Shown: positions 39,233 through 48,990, counted from the first letter of the stretch. The stretch: 64,000 bases of DNA from Pseudolachnospira sp051055405 (GCF_051055405.1 NZ_CP167068.1:2976001-3040000); one strand, 5' to 3'. Numbers and translations: made by a program. The notes: generated from the letters alone by a model not told the origin.

Positions 39233-40405
39233 TTACAAAAATACTCGTTCCCCTTTGCTGGAAGAAATGTAAGCGCCGTAAATCGTACGAATAGTCTCCG
39301 CCGCAATATCAAAGGTCACAATCGGCTCTCTGCCGGATACCACACATTCCATAAAGTCCTTCAGCTGGCTGACATATCCGCGCTCAATACTTTCGGACAC
39401 ATACACATTATTCCATCCCTGCTTACACTGCAAATTCTCGGAAATATAGATGTCGTCCAAATTATCATTCGATACAAAATAGGACTGCATCACTGTCGTA
39501 GGAACCGTGCTGCAGCGCAGCGTGCTCTCCGTCGTATATACATTGACGTAGTTAATCAAACCGCCCATCACATTGTCATTGGAAAAAACAAGAGCCTTCG
39601 TATCATCGGTAAACGTAATCGTAACCGTCGCCATATCCTCCACGTCAACGGGATTTCCCACCACATGCTTCCGCTCTTCCGGCGAGAGTTTTGAGGCAAT
39701 CTGACCGCTCTCGCAGGTCACGCTCTTTACGCCAATCGTTACTCCTTTTGCTTTGGCCTCCACCTGCTTGAGATACAAAACCGCCGCCAGCGGATGACAG
39801 CCAATCCGAAGCAAAGAGCCGCCTCCCATGCTGGACCACTGTCCCGCGTTTAGGGAAGGAGAACGTCCCACGCTGCACTCCCCCTGGAGGAAGGTAATGG
39901 TGCTCTTTTGTTTCCGGATGATTTCCGCCGCTTTCTGCACACTGGGAGCATAGATAAAATTCTCCGCGTAGAAGACACGCTTCCCTGCTTCCTCCGAAGC
40001 TTTCCGAATCCGTTCCAGACTCTCCGTCACCCGTTGAAACATATATTCCCGATCCACAGTCTTCCCGATGGGGGCTTCGTCCTGCTCTTCCCCAAAATAC
40101 CCGGTCAGGGGCTTTTCACAGATCACGTGTTTCCCCGCTTGAAGAACATCCAGGATAATTTTTTCATGGGTAACCGGAGGCGTGCAGACGATCAGCACAT
40201 CAATGCTTTCATCCCGCAGAAGCTCCCGGTAATCCGTGGTATACGTTTCATACCCGTAGCGTTCCGCCGTATCCTTTGCCCGCTCCAAGTTTAAATCCGC
40301 CACGCCTTTTAGGCAGAACTCCATTCCTCCCACCTGCTTCAGGGCGTTTCCGTGTAATCCTGCGGCAAATCCGCCGCCGATCATTCCTATCGTTACCTTC
40401 TTCAT
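39233..40405 (-). CDS. Gfo/Idh/MocA-family oxidoreductase (copy 1)
   Basis: The product has 390 residues. I chose ATG 40405 (MKKVTIGMIGGGFAAG) because it forms an ATGA overlap with tctA; the longer frame to 40426 lacks a ribosome site. The Rossmann fold (GMIGGGFAA), EKPLTGYFGEE catalytic lysine region, and NFIYAPSVQKAAEII follow the family. A short insertion after EKPLTGYFGEE (to about QDEAPIGKTVD) is shared with the second Gfo/Idh gene of this cluster. It probably oxidises or epimerises a cyclitol, sugar or sugar acid with NAD(P). Confidence 0.92.
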   Translation of the reverse strand: MKKVTIGMIGGGFAAGLHGNALKQVGGMEFCLKGVADLNLERAKDTAERYGYETYTTDYRELLRDESIDVLIVCTPPVTHEKIILDVLQAGKHVICEKPLTGYFGEEQDEAPIGKTVDREYMFQRVTESLERIRKASEEAGKRVFYAENFIYAPSVQKAAEIIRKQKSTITFLQGECSVGRSPSLNAGQWSSMGGGSLLRIGCHPLAAVLYLKQVEAKAKGVTIGVKSVTCESGQIASKLSPEERKHVVGNPVDVEDMATVTITFTDDTKALVFSNDNVMGGLINYVNVYTTESTLRCSTVPTTVMQSYFVSNDNLDDIYISENLQCKQGWNNVYVSESIERGYVSQLKDFMECVVSGREPIVTFDIAAETIRTIYGAYISSSKGERVFL

Positions 40406-41889
40406 GCCGCTTTCTTTTTCCTCCATTTTTTTACGACGCCGGACTGGCTAAACAGCATTACCAGAATGACAAGCGCTAAAACACATGCGATGGGTTCCGT
40501 GAAGATACAGGCAAAAAAGCCACCCACCGAATTGTTTGCTATGGACATGCCTCTCCGGAAGTTCGTCTCCATCAAGGAACTGAGAATCACGCCCAAAATT
40601 ACCGGGCTTACCGGAATATTGTTTAGTTTCATCAAATATCCCACGATACCGAATCCCATCATCCAGTAAACATCCGCCACACTGTTATTGATGGAAAAAG
40701 CGCCGACTACCGAGAAAATGATAATGGCAGGCATCAAAACGTATTTGGGCATTTCCACAATTTTGGTAAACAGCTTAATACCCATAAATCCAAAAATCAG
40801 AAGAAAAACATTGGCGATAAATCCGCTTCCGATAATGAAGTGGAACACATCTGCCGATTGATCCATCAGCAGAGGGCCGGGCTGCAGGCCATGCACATAC
40901 ATGGCTCCCAGCATGACCGCGCTGGTAGCGTCTCCCGGAATTCCCAGGGTCAGCATCGGAATGTACGCGCCTCCGATGGCCGCATTGTTGCTGCTCTCCG
41001 GGGCAACCAACCCCTCAATGGCGCCTTCGCCAAAAGGGACCTCCGGATTTTTTGTCGTGCGCTTCGCATGGTCATAGCTGATCAGCGCCGCGATATCTCC
41101 TCCGGTGCCGGGCAAAGCGCCTACAAAAACACCGATTAAAGAAGTCCGAATGGACAACGGCATGTATTTGATCACATTTTTCCATCCCGGCACGATCTTA
41201 TCCACATCCTGCTTTACCGGCTTCACTTTCAGATCCCGCAGCTGCATCAAGGCTTCCGACATACCAAAGAGGCCGATCATAACCACCACGTAATTTACGC
41301 CGTTGGAAAGGTAGATATTGCCAAAGGTAAACCGGGCACGGCCAGTTACCATATCGAGTCCAATGGTACCGATAAAGATACCGATAGCCACCGCAAATAA
41401 ACCGCGGGCCATGGATTCATTTCCAAGGCTGCCGACCAGAAGAAGTCCCATCAAAGCCAACAGCATATAGTCAAAGGAAGAAAAACTCAGCGCCACCTTG
41501 GATAAAGCCGGTGCGCCAAGGGCCAAAAACAACACGCCGATCATTCCGCCGAACACCGACTGAACCACCGTAACGCCAATGGCCTTTCCTGCCTGCCCCT
41601 TTTTTGCCAGGGGATAACCATCCAGCGCAGTCGCCACCGCGGCCGGCGCGCCAGGGATATTTAACAAGATAGCGGAGCGGGAACCGCCGTATACACCGCC
41701 AATATGAACACCCACCATCACCGCCATGGCGGGAAGAATCTCCCAGGAAAATGTAAAAGAAATCAGCAGCGATACTGCCATGGTGCAGGAAAGTCCTGGA
41801 ATCGCCCCTACATAGATTCCTACAAAAACTCCGGCCGCCAAATACAATAACAGTTCCGGGCTTTGGAACATAACATCGATAAATTCCAT
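40402..41889 (-). CDS. tctA: Tripartite tricarboxylate transporter large permease, TctA
   Basis: This 495-residue membrane protein has the TctA signature near its N-terminus (GIYVGAIPGLSCTMAVSLLI) and about 12 segments. The second signature repeat is ALPGTGGDIAALISYDHAKR, followed by PESSNNAAIGGAYIPMLTLG with GIPGDATSAVMLGAM. TctA conducts carboxylates with TctB and the TctC binding protein. It overlaps the next gene by 4 nt. Confidence 0.96.
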   Translation of the reverse strand: MEFIDVMFQSPELLLYLAAGVFVGIYVGAIPGLSCTMAVSLLISFTFSWEILPAMAVMVGVHIGGVYGGSRSAILLNIPGAPAAVATALDGYPLAKKGQAGKAIGVTVVQSVFGGMIGVLFLALGAPALSKVALSFSSFDYMLLALMGLLLVGSLGNESMARGLFAVAIGIFIGTIGLDMVTGRARFTFGNIYLSNGVNYVVVMIGLFGMSEALMQLRDLKVKPVKQDVDKIVPGWKNVIKYMPLSIRTSLIGVFVGALPGTGGDIAALISYDHAKRTTKNPEVPFGEGAIEGLVAPESSNNAAIGGAYIPMLTLGIPGDATSAVMLGAMYVHGLQPGPLLMDQSADVFHFIIGSGFIANVFLLIFGFMGIKLFTKIVEMPKYVLMPAIIIFSVVGAFSINNSVADVYWMMGFGIVGYLMKLNNIPVSPVILGVILSSLMETNFRRGMSIANNSVGGFFACIFTEPIACVLALVILVMLFSQSGVVKKWRKKKAA

Positions 41890-41898
41890 ACGCTCCTC

Positions 41899-42387
41899 CT
41901 ACGGTAATACCACTCGAAATACATACTGAAAAACCAACCAGATAAACGCCAGTAAAATAGCCGAATAGATCAAATCCTTTCCGATTCCCTTCAAGCTTCT
42001 GTCCTCGGACAACGTAATCATCGTTGCCGCCAGAAACAGGAAGGTAGCCGGGTTAAAACCAATGACGACCATCAAAATCCCATAAACGATCACATAGGCG
42101 ATCACAATGGATAATTTGTCTGGGAAAAGATACTGCAGCGTTTCTTTTCCCTTTTGCAGCAAAGATGTCCCCGCCTCAAAGGCGCTCTCGCATTTCCGCA
42201 TTTCCCAAATCATAAACGCCGCGCTGATCACTAAGATTGTCGCCGCACAAAGAGGGAAAATCCCTGCTCCGGATAAACTGCTGTCCTTCTGAAATAATTG
42301 AATGGACAAAATAAAAGCCACAACGCTGATCGCCGCAAAAAGAAAAATGAAAAACTTCTCGCCCTTAAAACATTTTCTCGGCTTCAT
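41899..42387 (-). CDS. tctB: Tripartite tricarboxylate transporter small permease, TctB
   Basis: This 162-residue protein starts at ATG 42387 (MKPRKCFKGEKFFIFLF), preceded by GGAGGTTTT. It has four membrane segments and the family tail (FNPATFLFLAATMITLSEDR, then LLAFIWLVFQYVFRVVLP). It is the poorly conserved small subunit, recognisable from length, topology and position between tctC and tctA. Confidence 0.9.
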   Translation of the reverse strand: MKPRKCFKGEKFFIFLFAAISVVAFILSIQLFQKDSSLSGAGIFPLCAATILVISAAFMIWEMRKCESAFEAGTSLLQKGKETLQYLFPDKLSIVIAYVIVYGILMVVIGFNPATFLFLAATMITLSEDRSLKGIGKDLIYSAILLAFIWLVFQYVFRVVLP

Positions 42388-42450
42388 AAAACCTCCTTCC
42401 ACCCTCGAAAAACATGTCCCGGCCAAAAGAGGCCGGGACACTGTCCTCTC

Positions 42451-43569
42451 TTATTCTTCTACACGAGGGATATTGAACTCTTCGGGGGATTTCGCCGCTG
42501 CGCCCGAATCGTAAATCAGCCAGCTGGTAACGCTCTTATAATGATTGCTGTACTCCGTCGCCTCATCGCCGGAAAGGTTCATCGGCGTAGCACCCAGAGA
42601 AACCAGCAGAGCCTTAAACTCTTCATTGTCCGCCGCTACACGGAATACCTCGGTCAGTTCGTCTACCACTTCCTTCGGAGTATCCTTCTTTACCCATACG
42701 CCCCAGAACGTGGTCCAAGGCAGATATTTTTGATATTCCGGATAGGTATCGGTAATCACCGGAATGTCCGGAAGCTCTGCCATCGGCTCGTCGGAAATCA
42801 GCGCCAGAGCTTTTACCGATCCCGCTTTGATGTAGGAAGCTGCGGAAACCATGCTGACAGCCGTGTAGTCTACTTCGCCGCCCATCAAAGCCGTCACTGC
42901 CGCATTATCCCCATCATACGTGATCAAATTCGGGGAAGTCTGGTGAACGGAAGTCATCATTGCATTGATGGCAAAAGGAGAGCTGGAAGTTCCGGCAGAC
43001 GCCATTTTGATTTTACCCGGGTTCGCCAGAATATCATCTACCAGTTCCTTGATGGTATTGTAGGGAGAATCCGGCGCTACCAAAACTACGCCGTATCCTG
43101 CGCCATAAATATTGATCAGCTGGAAATCATCCAAATCCATCGCACCGGTATCCATGACTTTCACCAGCTGTCCGCCTTCCGATGCAGCCAGAATGTTAAA
43201 TCCGTCCGAAGGCTGGCTGTCCACATACTGCATCGCGATAGAGCCGCCGCCACCGGTACGGTTGGTCACGATCAGGCTCGTATTCAACTGCTCTTCCGCA
43301 TAAGGAGCCATCGCGCGGATAGTCGTATCCAATGCGCCGCCTGCGCCCCACATAACCGCTACCTGAATATCCTGCTTTGACCAATCCTGTCCGCTTCCCG
43401 CTGCTGCCTGAGTCGCCTCAGACGCCGCTGTGGTTTCAGCCCCTGCAGTCGTCTCCGCTGGCGCTTTTGTCTCAGCCGGCGCCGCCGTGGTATCCTTCTG
43501 TCCGGAACCACAGCCAAGAATGCTCAGTCCCATAACCGCGCACATACACAGTGCTAATGTCTTTTTCAT
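42451..43569 (-). CDS. tctC: Tripartite tricarboxylate transporter binding lipoprotein, TctC
   Basis: This 372-residue lipoprotein has signal MKKTLALCMCAVMGLSIL and lipobox LGC (C20), followed by a low-complexity Ala/Thr/Glu linker (about 28-58). The TctC fold shows IQVAVMWGAGGALDTTIRAM, NRTGGGGSIAMQYV and KIKMASAGTSSSPFAI. Its domain order matches the Bug-type carboxylate-binding proteins. It is the first gene of the tctCBA unit and has the shared promoter motif upstream. Confidence 0.95.
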   Translation of the reverse strand: MKKTLALCMCAVMGLSILGCGSGQKDTTAAPAETKAPAETTAGAETTAASEATQAAAGSGQDWSKQDIQVAVMWGAGGALDTTIRAMAPYAEEQLNTSLIVTNRTGGGGSIAMQYVDSQPSDGFNILAASEGGQLVKVMDTGAMDLDDFQLINIYGAGYGVVLVAPDSPYNTIKELVDDILANPGKIKMASAGTSSSPFAINAMMTSVHQTSPNLITYDGDNAAVTALMGGEVDYTAVSMVSAASYIKAGSVKALALISDEPMAELPDIPVITDTYPEYQKYLPWTTFWGVWVKKDTPKEVVDELTEVFRVAADNEEFKALLVSLGATPMNLSGDEATEYSNHYKSVTSWLIYDSGAAAKSPEEFNIPRVEE

Positions 43570-43644
43570 TTCTTCTCCTCCTTTTTTCTCAGGTGATATT
43601 CCCTTCTCTCATCCATGGAAGGTATCCTGTTTTTATGTGTCTTT

Positions 43645-43700
43645 AGTATACAAACTGCCAACTCAGAATTCCAATAGAAAAATACTGGTATTTATAAACA
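43645..43700 (-). promoter_or_regulatory. LysR-regulon-type promoter of tctC
   Basis: Reading leftward: TTTATAAAT, about 8 nt, ATTTTTCTATTGGA (the -35 is TTGGAA, 43674-43669), 18-nt spacer, -10 TATACT (43650-43645). The block AAATACCAGTATTT between them is a perfect palindrome. The same arrangement precedes three other genes of the cluster. Confidence 0.65.
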
Positions 43701-43771
43701 TTCTTTTATACGTTCTGAGCACGCTTTTTCTGCCAGCGAAAATACCTTCCATTAACAAGAGCATACACGCC

Positions 43772-45772
43772 TTACAAATATCCCATCTGCTTTAAGGTAA
43801 TCAATACGTTTCTTCCTTCGTCCGTCCCCTCGATAATTCTTCTGGCTCTCTTGCTGTCGCCGATGTTTATCAGCTCGCACTGCCCCTCAAACTCCTCGCA
43901 AAGCGCCTTCCAACAAGCAGTGTCCGCCTGAATTCCCATGCAAAGGAATCCCTGGTCAAAAAACAGCTCTTCTTTTTTTCCGTCTGGATTCTTCACAACA
44001 AAACAGCCTTCCTTCACCTCTAAGAGAGCCGTATTGGTCCGAAGCTCCGCCTGATATTTGGAAAGAATGGAAAAAGCAAATGTTTTGGAAACAGGGTCCA
44101 GTCCATTGCCAATGGCAGACATCATTTCAATGATAGTCACTTTGGCGTTTCGCACGGCAAAAAACTCCGCCACATCCAGCCCGACGGCCCCTCCGCCGAC
44201 AATCACGACTTTCTTTCCTTCCATATTGTGGGGATATTCTTCCACTCCCTCAATCATTTTTAAGATCGATTTTACCCGGCCGCCTTCCTGATCCACATGC
44301 TCTTTGAGTCCCGGAATCCTCGGAAGCAGGGGATGTCCGCCAGCCGCGTTTACAATCAGGTCCGGATGGAACCGGTGCAATTCCTCCGGCTCTGCCTTAC
44401 GTCCTGTAAACAGATACAGATTTTTGAGTCCCTGGGCCCGGCGGATGAGATATTCGGGGAAATCATTGAGACGGATTTTCCCCGGAATCCTTGCGATCAC
44501 AGAAGCCATTCCTCCAAGCTCTTCTTTTTCTTCCACCAAGAATACATTGCAGCCGACCTCCGCCGCCGTGCAGGCGGCTTCCAGGCCGCTGGTTCCGCCG
44601 CCAACCACCACGACGTTACAGGGCGCGTTCACTTTTTGTTCTTTATAGCGGTCTCCATACACCACGTCCGGATTCACGGTACAATGAATGGGACGATTGG
44701 TGCCTCTCCGGTTGCCGGTACAGCCAATATTGCAGGAAATACACTTGCGCAGCTCCTCTTCCTTCCCGCATTTCACCTTGTTTACCCATTCCGGTTCCGC
44801 CAGAAGTCCCCGTCCCATGCCGATGAAATCCGCGTCCCCGTCCGCCAGGATCCGTTCCGCCACTTGAGGGTCCCGAATATTTCCCGTCACAATACACGGT
44901 TTTTGAAATTTCTGCTTCACAGCCCGGGAAAGGTATGCCCGCCAACCGTCGGGCAGGGAACTAACATCCACCTGGTATTGCTCTGACTCGCTAAGACCGG
45001 AAGAGACGTTGAAAATGTCCACATATTCTTCCAGATAGGGAAGATATTCCATGGTATCCTCCAGCGTATTTCCCCCTTCCAAAAACTCATCGGCGCTGAT
45101 TCGAAGGGAAATCGGGAAGAAAGGCCCCACTTGACTGCGAATCTCTTTTAGCACCATTTTGGCAAAACGGGCGCGGTTTTCCGGGCTCCCGCCAAAAGCA
45201 TCTTTCCGATTGTTGGTCAATGGGGAGAGAAACTGGCTGAGCAGATAATTATGTCCCACCTGAATCTCCACCGCGTCAAAGCCTGCCATCTGGGCGCGCT
45301 TGGCGGCCGTTCCATATTTCCTTGATATCTCCTGAATTTCCTCTTCCGTCAACGGCCTTGGAATATCCCCGCCTTTTTTCACCGGAAGATCCGAAGCCGA
45401 CACCGGCTGCATCCCAATTCGGGAAGCCATCGCGGCGGCCCCCGCATGATTGATCTGTACCGCGATGCAGGCCCCATAAGCATGCACCTTCTCGCAGAGC
45501 TCCGCCAATCCTGGGATATTGCTGTCTTCGTCAATCCGAAGCTGGGTCGTCCCATTGGCGCCAGCCGGAAAATCCACGCAAGCGTTTTCCACGATAATCA
45601 GTCCCACGCCGCCGCGCGCCCGGCTTTCATAATAATCGATATGTTTCTGGCTGATGGAACCGTCCTTTCCTGCAAAGTTGGTTCCCATGGGCATCATCGC
45701 AATCCGGTTTTTTACCTGCATGCGCTGCACCGTAATCGGTTCAAAAATATGTGCATATTTCCTGTTCATCAT
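43772..45772 (-). CDS. Old yellow enzyme-type NADH:flavin oxidoreductase (2,4-dienoyl-CoA reductase/BaiH-like)
   Basis: This is a 666-residue three-domain enzyme. I chose ATG 45772 because AGGAGG lies 5 nt upstream; another ATG follows directly. An N-terminal FMN TIM barrel (about 1-340) has VGLIIVENACVDFP, VQINHAGAAA and EIQVGHNYLLSQFLSP. A 4Fe-4S motif follows (KCISCNIGCTG). FAD and NAD(P)H domains come last, with VVVVGGGTSGLEAA and KVVIVGGGAVGLDVAE. The family reduces enoate double bonds, for example in dienoyl-CoA, bile acids or isoflavones. The substrate here is probably an unsaturated acid or CoA ester. Confidence 0.93.
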   Translation of the reverse strand: MMNRKYAHIFEPITVQRMQVKNRIAMMPMGTNFAGKDGSISQKHIDYYESRARGGVGLIIVENACVDFPAGANGTTQLRIDEDSNIPGLAELCEKVHAYGACIAVQINHAGAAAMASRIGMQPVSASDLPVKKGGDIPRPLTEEEIQEISRKYGTAAKRAQMAGFDAVEIQVGHNYLLSQFLSPLTNNRKDAFGGSPENRARFAKMVLKEIRSQVGPFFPISLRISADEFLEGGNTLEDTMEYLPYLEEYVDIFNVSSGLSESEQYQVDVSSLPDGWRAYLSRAVKQKFQKPCIVTGNIRDPQVAERILADGDADFIGMGRGLLAEPEWVNKVKCGKEEELRKCISCNIGCTGNRRGTNRPIHCTVNPDVVYGDRYKEQKVNAPCNVVVVGGGTSGLEAACTAAEVGCNVFLVEEKEELGGMASVIARIPGKIRLNDFPEYLIRRAQGLKNLYLFTGRKAEPEELHRFHPDLIVNAAGGHPLLPRIPGLKEHVDQEGGRVKSILKMIEGVEEYPHNMEGKKVVIVGGGAVGLDVAEFFAVRNAKVTIIEMMSAIGNGLDPVSKTFAFSILSKYQAELRTNTALLEVKEGCFVVKNPDGKKEELFFDQGFLCMGIQADTACWKALCEEFEGQCELINIGDSKRARRIIEGTDEGRNVLITLKQMGYL

Positions 45773-45798
45773 ATCCACCTCCTGCTTTCCATACGTTC

Positions 45799-45854
45799 AG
45801 TATAAAAAGGAGAACCCGCATTTTCCAATAAAAAAGCACTTCTTATTTATAAAG
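45799..45854 (-). promoter_or_regulatory. LysR-regulon-type promoter of the OYE gene
   Basis: Reading leftward: CTTTATAAAT, about 8 nt, CTTTTTTATTGGA (-35 TTGGAA at 45828-45823), 18-nt spacer, -10 TATACT (45804-45799). It begins just after the lysR stop codon at 45860, so the regulator gene adjoins this target. Confidence 0.65.
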
Positions 45855-45859
45855 AAATG

Positions 45860-46753
45860 CTATAGGATATGCTTTATATTTTTCTTTACGAAGCTGCGAA
45901 ACTCTTCTACATTTCCGGGAATCCAATTTTGATTGGACCATATCATAAAGTTTTCTCGATAATTTTCCTCGCACTCAAAGGGAACGATATCCACATCATG
46001 AATCGACAGTTCCCTCGTCTTTGCCATGATGGAAATACCGTGGCGCATACTGACTGCATTTAACACCAGCGCGTTATCCGGAAGCTCCGCCACCACCGGC
46101 AGATAAATCCCGCTGCTTCGCTGAATCCGCTCCAGAATCTGACGCACCCCGCATTCGCTGGAATAAGCGACAAAGATCTCATTGGCAATATCCTCCATCC
46201 GAAGGCTTTCCTTTTTGGCAAGGGGATGCCCCTTCGGAAGAACGACGACCAGTTCATCCTGCCCTAGTTTTTCATAGGCAAGATCTCCCTCGTAGCCTTT
46301 CAATTTTCCGCAAAATCCCAGCGCGGCCCGTCCTTCCCGCACACTCTCGATCACCTGCTTTTCCGGCCCGGTGATAAAATCAAATTTTGTTTCCGTATCT
46401 CCCACCACAGCCCGGTATTCCGCCACCAGCTTGGGCAAAAGACGGATTTGAATCGATGAGATAGCCGCTAATGTAATGGTTCCCCCCTTTTGTTTCCGCT
46501 TGGATTCCAAAAAGTGAATTCCTTCATCCAGCATATCAATACTTTGGGATACATACTGGTAAAAAGCTCGTCCATACTCTGTCAAATGGACATTCCTTCC
46601 CTGTTTGGAAAAGAGGGGGAGATTCAATTCTTTTTCCAGCTCGCCGATCGCATAGCTTAGGCTTGGCTGCGATACCCGGCAGCTTACGGCTGCTTTCGAA
46701 TAACTTTCCTGTTCTGCTACCACGATAAAATATCTTAACTGTTGCAGAGTCAT
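45860..46753 (-). CDS. LysR-family transcriptional regulator
   Basis: The product has 297 residues from ATG 46753 (MTLQQLRYFIVVAEQES); the frame extends to 46777 but related proteins start here. The N-terminal helix-turn-helix (about 1-60) is typical: SYSKAAVSCRVSQPSLSYAI. A periplasmic-binding-protein-like inducer domain follows (about 88-290), with EDIANEIFVAYSSECGVRQI. It stands inside the cluster between the SDR and OYE genes. Four promoters here with one shared upstream motif make it the probable cluster activator. Confidence 0.93.
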   Translation of the reverse strand: MTLQQLRYFIVVAEQESYSKAAVSCRVSQPSLSYAIGELEKELNLPLFSKQGRNVHLTEYGRAFYQYVSQSIDMLDEGIHFLESKRKQKGGTITLAAISSIQIRLLPKLVAEYRAVVGDTETKFDFITGPEKQVIESVREGRAALGFCGKLKGYEGDLAYEKLGQDELVVVLPKGHPLAKKESLRMEDIANEIFVAYSSECGVRQILERIQRSSGIYLPVVAELPDNALVLNAVSMRHGISIMAKTRELSIHDVDIVPFECEENYRENFMIWSNQNWIPGNVEEFRSFVKKNIKHIL

Positions 46754-46856
46754 CTCCCCATCCCTTCCTTCATTCATACTCCTTTTATTTTACACCATAA
46801 GAAAGATAAATAACAGTAGACATTTTTCATCTATCCTATTATCCGCTCCAACAAGG

Positions 46857-47603
46857 CTACATATACATTCCGCCGTTCACATCCAGGATTGCTCCCGTGA
46901 TCCAGGCGGCCTCCTCGCTGACCAGGTATCGAATAGCCCAAGCCACTTCCTCCAATTCCCCGATACGCCCTAAAGGCACATTTTTTCCAGAGGCCGCCTG
47001 CTGTTCGGGCGTCATTCTTTGGAACATGCTTCCCTTCATGGGACCCGGAGCCACGCCGTTTACATTGATATGGAAAGGAGCCAGCTGCGCCGCCAATAAC
47101 TTCGTCAGGCCGTCTACACCTGCTTTGGAGGCTGCATAATTTACGCCGTTTCCTGGACGCCCCGTTCTGCCGGCAATGGAAGATACATTTACAATTCGGC
47201 CGCCGCCTTGACGTTTCATAAACGGAACCGCCGCCTTGCATGCGCAAAAGGTACCGGTCAGATTGATATCCACAATATCCTGCCAATCTTTCATCGACAT
47301 CTCATCGATGGGGGCATGGCGGATTGCACCGGCACAAGTGACCAGAATATCCAGACTCCCAAACCGCTCCACAGTTCTTTTTGCTGCCGCCTCCATCTCT
47401 TCCAAAATACGGACGTCCCCTTTTACCACTTCCAGGCAGTCCGCTGCTTCCGGATACCGCTCCCTGGTAAGCGGAATCTTTTCCTCACTGGATACCGTAA
47501 GCACCACGCAGGCGCCTTCCTGCAAGAAAAGTTTTGCCGCAGATGTCGCTAAATCCCCACCGCCGCCTGTCATCCATACGGTTTTTCCTTTTAAATCTTT
47601 CAT
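46857..47603 (-). CDS. Short-chain dehydrogenase/reductase
   Basis: This 248-residue SDR starts at ATG 47603 (MKDLKGKTVWMTGGG), which forms an ATGA overlap with the Gfo/Idh gene upstream. Motifs are TGGGGDLATSAA (coenzyme loop), LVTCAGA, NVSSIAGR (catalytic Ser) and NYAASKAG (Tyr/Lys). FabG-like SDRs of this length oxidise or reduce hydroxyl groups on sugars, acids or acyl chains. Coupling to a Gfo/Idh enzyme suggests sequential oxidation of one substrate. Confidence 0.93.
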   Translation of the reverse strand: MKDLKGKTVWMTGGGGDLATSAAKLFLQEGACVVLTVSSEEKIPLTRERYPEAADCLEVVKGDVRILEEMEAAAKRTVERFGSLDILVTCAGAIRHAPIDEMSMKDWQDIVDINLTGTFCACKAAVPFMKRQGGGRIVNVSSIAGRTGRPGNGVNYAASKAGVDGLTKLLAAQLAPFHINVNGVAPGPMKGSMFQRMTPEQQAASGKNVPLGRIGELEEVAWAIRYLVSEEAAWITGAILDVNGGMYM

Positions 47604-48799
47604 CCTCTTTTCAAATCCTCCATCCATATTCTTTGATTTTCACCTGCCGACCGGTAAGCCGCATACAGCGTAACAAGGGTCTCATAGGCCAAAGGAAACC
47701 CGGAAATCGGCTCCTGATCGTACAAAATGCAATTGACAAAATTCTGAAACTCCCCTACAAAACCTCGCAGCAGCACGTCATTTACTTCAATTTCTCTTCC
47801 GCCTAAAAAAGAAAGCGACTGCTCCGGCTTTTCCTCATCCTCAATTCCTTTTTCATCTCGAAAGCAGGTTTTCAAAAACCGGGACCCACAGATCTGGCAG
47901 GAAAAGGAAGCGTCATGGCCATATACTTCAATATAATTTTTGTTTTCCCCTACGTAGGTGTCGGAGGCGATCACCATCGCCTTGGTCCCGTCGGAAAACG
48001 TCACGATGCAGCTGGAAAAATCCTCCACATCCTGAGGGCGAACTGTAATATACTGCAATTGATCCGCCGGAAGCGACCGGCTGACAACGCCTGTATCCGC
48101 CAAGACACTTTCAATATGGATCTCTTCGCCTCTGGCCTTTGCCTCCTCTTTTTTCATCCAGATCATGGTGGTCAGCACATGAATCCCCGCGCAGGCCAGA
48201 GCGCCTCCTCCCGTTTGATTCCACTGGCCGGTGGCAACAAAAGGGGAACGTACGGAACTGACCTCGCCTTTCATCAATAAAAGCTTTGTCTTCTTTTTTC
48301 GGATCAATTCCATCGCCCGGACTACGGACGGCGCGTAAACATAATTCTCCGCATAAAATAATTTTTGATTGGGATGCTCTTTTAAGATCTTTCCAATTTC
48401 TTCTAAATCTTTCAGCACCTTCTCCAGCATTTTCTTGCGGGAAACTTTTGTCCCGATGGGGAGCGGATCCTCTTCCTCGCCAAAATATCCGGTCAAAGGC
48501 TTCTCTGACACCACATGCTTGCCCGACGCCAAAACATTCCGAATCATGGGAACATGTAAAATCGGCGGAGTGCAGATATGAACCACGTCAATCTCCGGGT
48601 CCTTCAGCATTTCATTGTAATCTGCCACATATTCTTCAAATCCATACTGCGCGGCCATTTTTTCCGCTACCCGAAGATTGATATCCGCGATGGTTTTTAA
48701 ACGAATTTTAACTCCCGCGATCTGTCTCAAAGCATTGGCATGCAGATGAGCCGCTCTCCCGCCTCCAATAAAACCTACCGTAATATTTGAATTCTTCAT
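47600..48799 (-). CDS. Gfo/Idh/MocA-family oxidoreductase (copy 2)
   Basis: The product has 399 residues. I chose ATG 48799 (MKNSNITVGFIGGGRAAH), with GGGGA 8 nt upstream; in-frame ATGs at 48805 and 48814 are alternatives. The Rossmann motif GFIGGGRAA and EKPLTGYFGEE catalytic region are clear, and YAENYVYAPSVVRAMELI follows. It resembles copy 1 along its length, including the insertion after EKPLTGYFGEE (EDPLPIGTKVS). It is the first gene of a leftward transcript with the shared promoter motif. Confidence 0.92.
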   Translation of the reverse strand: MKNSNITVGFIGGGRAAHLHANALRQIAGVKIRLKTIADINLRVAEKMAAQYGFEEYVADYNEMLKDPEIDVVHICTPPILHVPMIRNVLASGKHVVSEKPLTGYFGEEEDPLPIGTKVSRKKMLEKVLKDLEEIGKILKEHPNQKLFYAENYVYAPSVVRAMELIRKKKTKLLLMKGEVSSVRSPFVATGQWNQTGGGALACAGIHVLTTMIWMKKEEAKARGEEIHIESVLADTGVVSRSLPADQLQYITVRPQDVEDFSSCIVTFSDGTKAMVIASDTYVGENKNYIEVYGHDASFSCQICGSRFLKTCFRDEKGIEDEEKPEQSLSFLGGREIEVNDVLLRGFVGEFQNFVNCILYDQEPISGFPLAYETLVTLYAAYRSAGENQRIWMEDLKRG

Positions 48800-48868
48800 T
48801 CCCATTATCCCCACATTACTTCTATTTTTCAGCGCCTATCGCTGTTTTCCTCTTTCCTTCTGTCTTTA

Positions 48869-48923
48869 AGTATACAAAAAGGAAAAACCATCTTCCAATT
48901 AAAAAAAGCCAGGATTCATAAAG
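48869..48923 (-). promoter_or_regulatory. LysR-regulon-type promoter of Gfo/Idh copy 2
   Basis: Reading leftward: CTTTATGAAT, about 7 nt, CTTTTTTTAATTGGA (-35 TTGGAA at 48898-48893), 18-nt spacer, -10 TATACT (48874-48869). It diverges from a related promoter for the isomerase gene on the other strand. Confidence 0.65.
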
Positions 48924-48990
48924 ATTTCTCTATGAATTTATCATCTATACAGCCTCTTTTCAGGGCAATACGCCATCTTTGGAAACTTTT

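Noticed and set aside
42298..43380. Rightward open frame of 360 codons
   Set aside because: It is antisense to tctB/tctC, which are well supported by family motifs and lipoprotein signal. The product is His/Arg-rich and resembles nothing.
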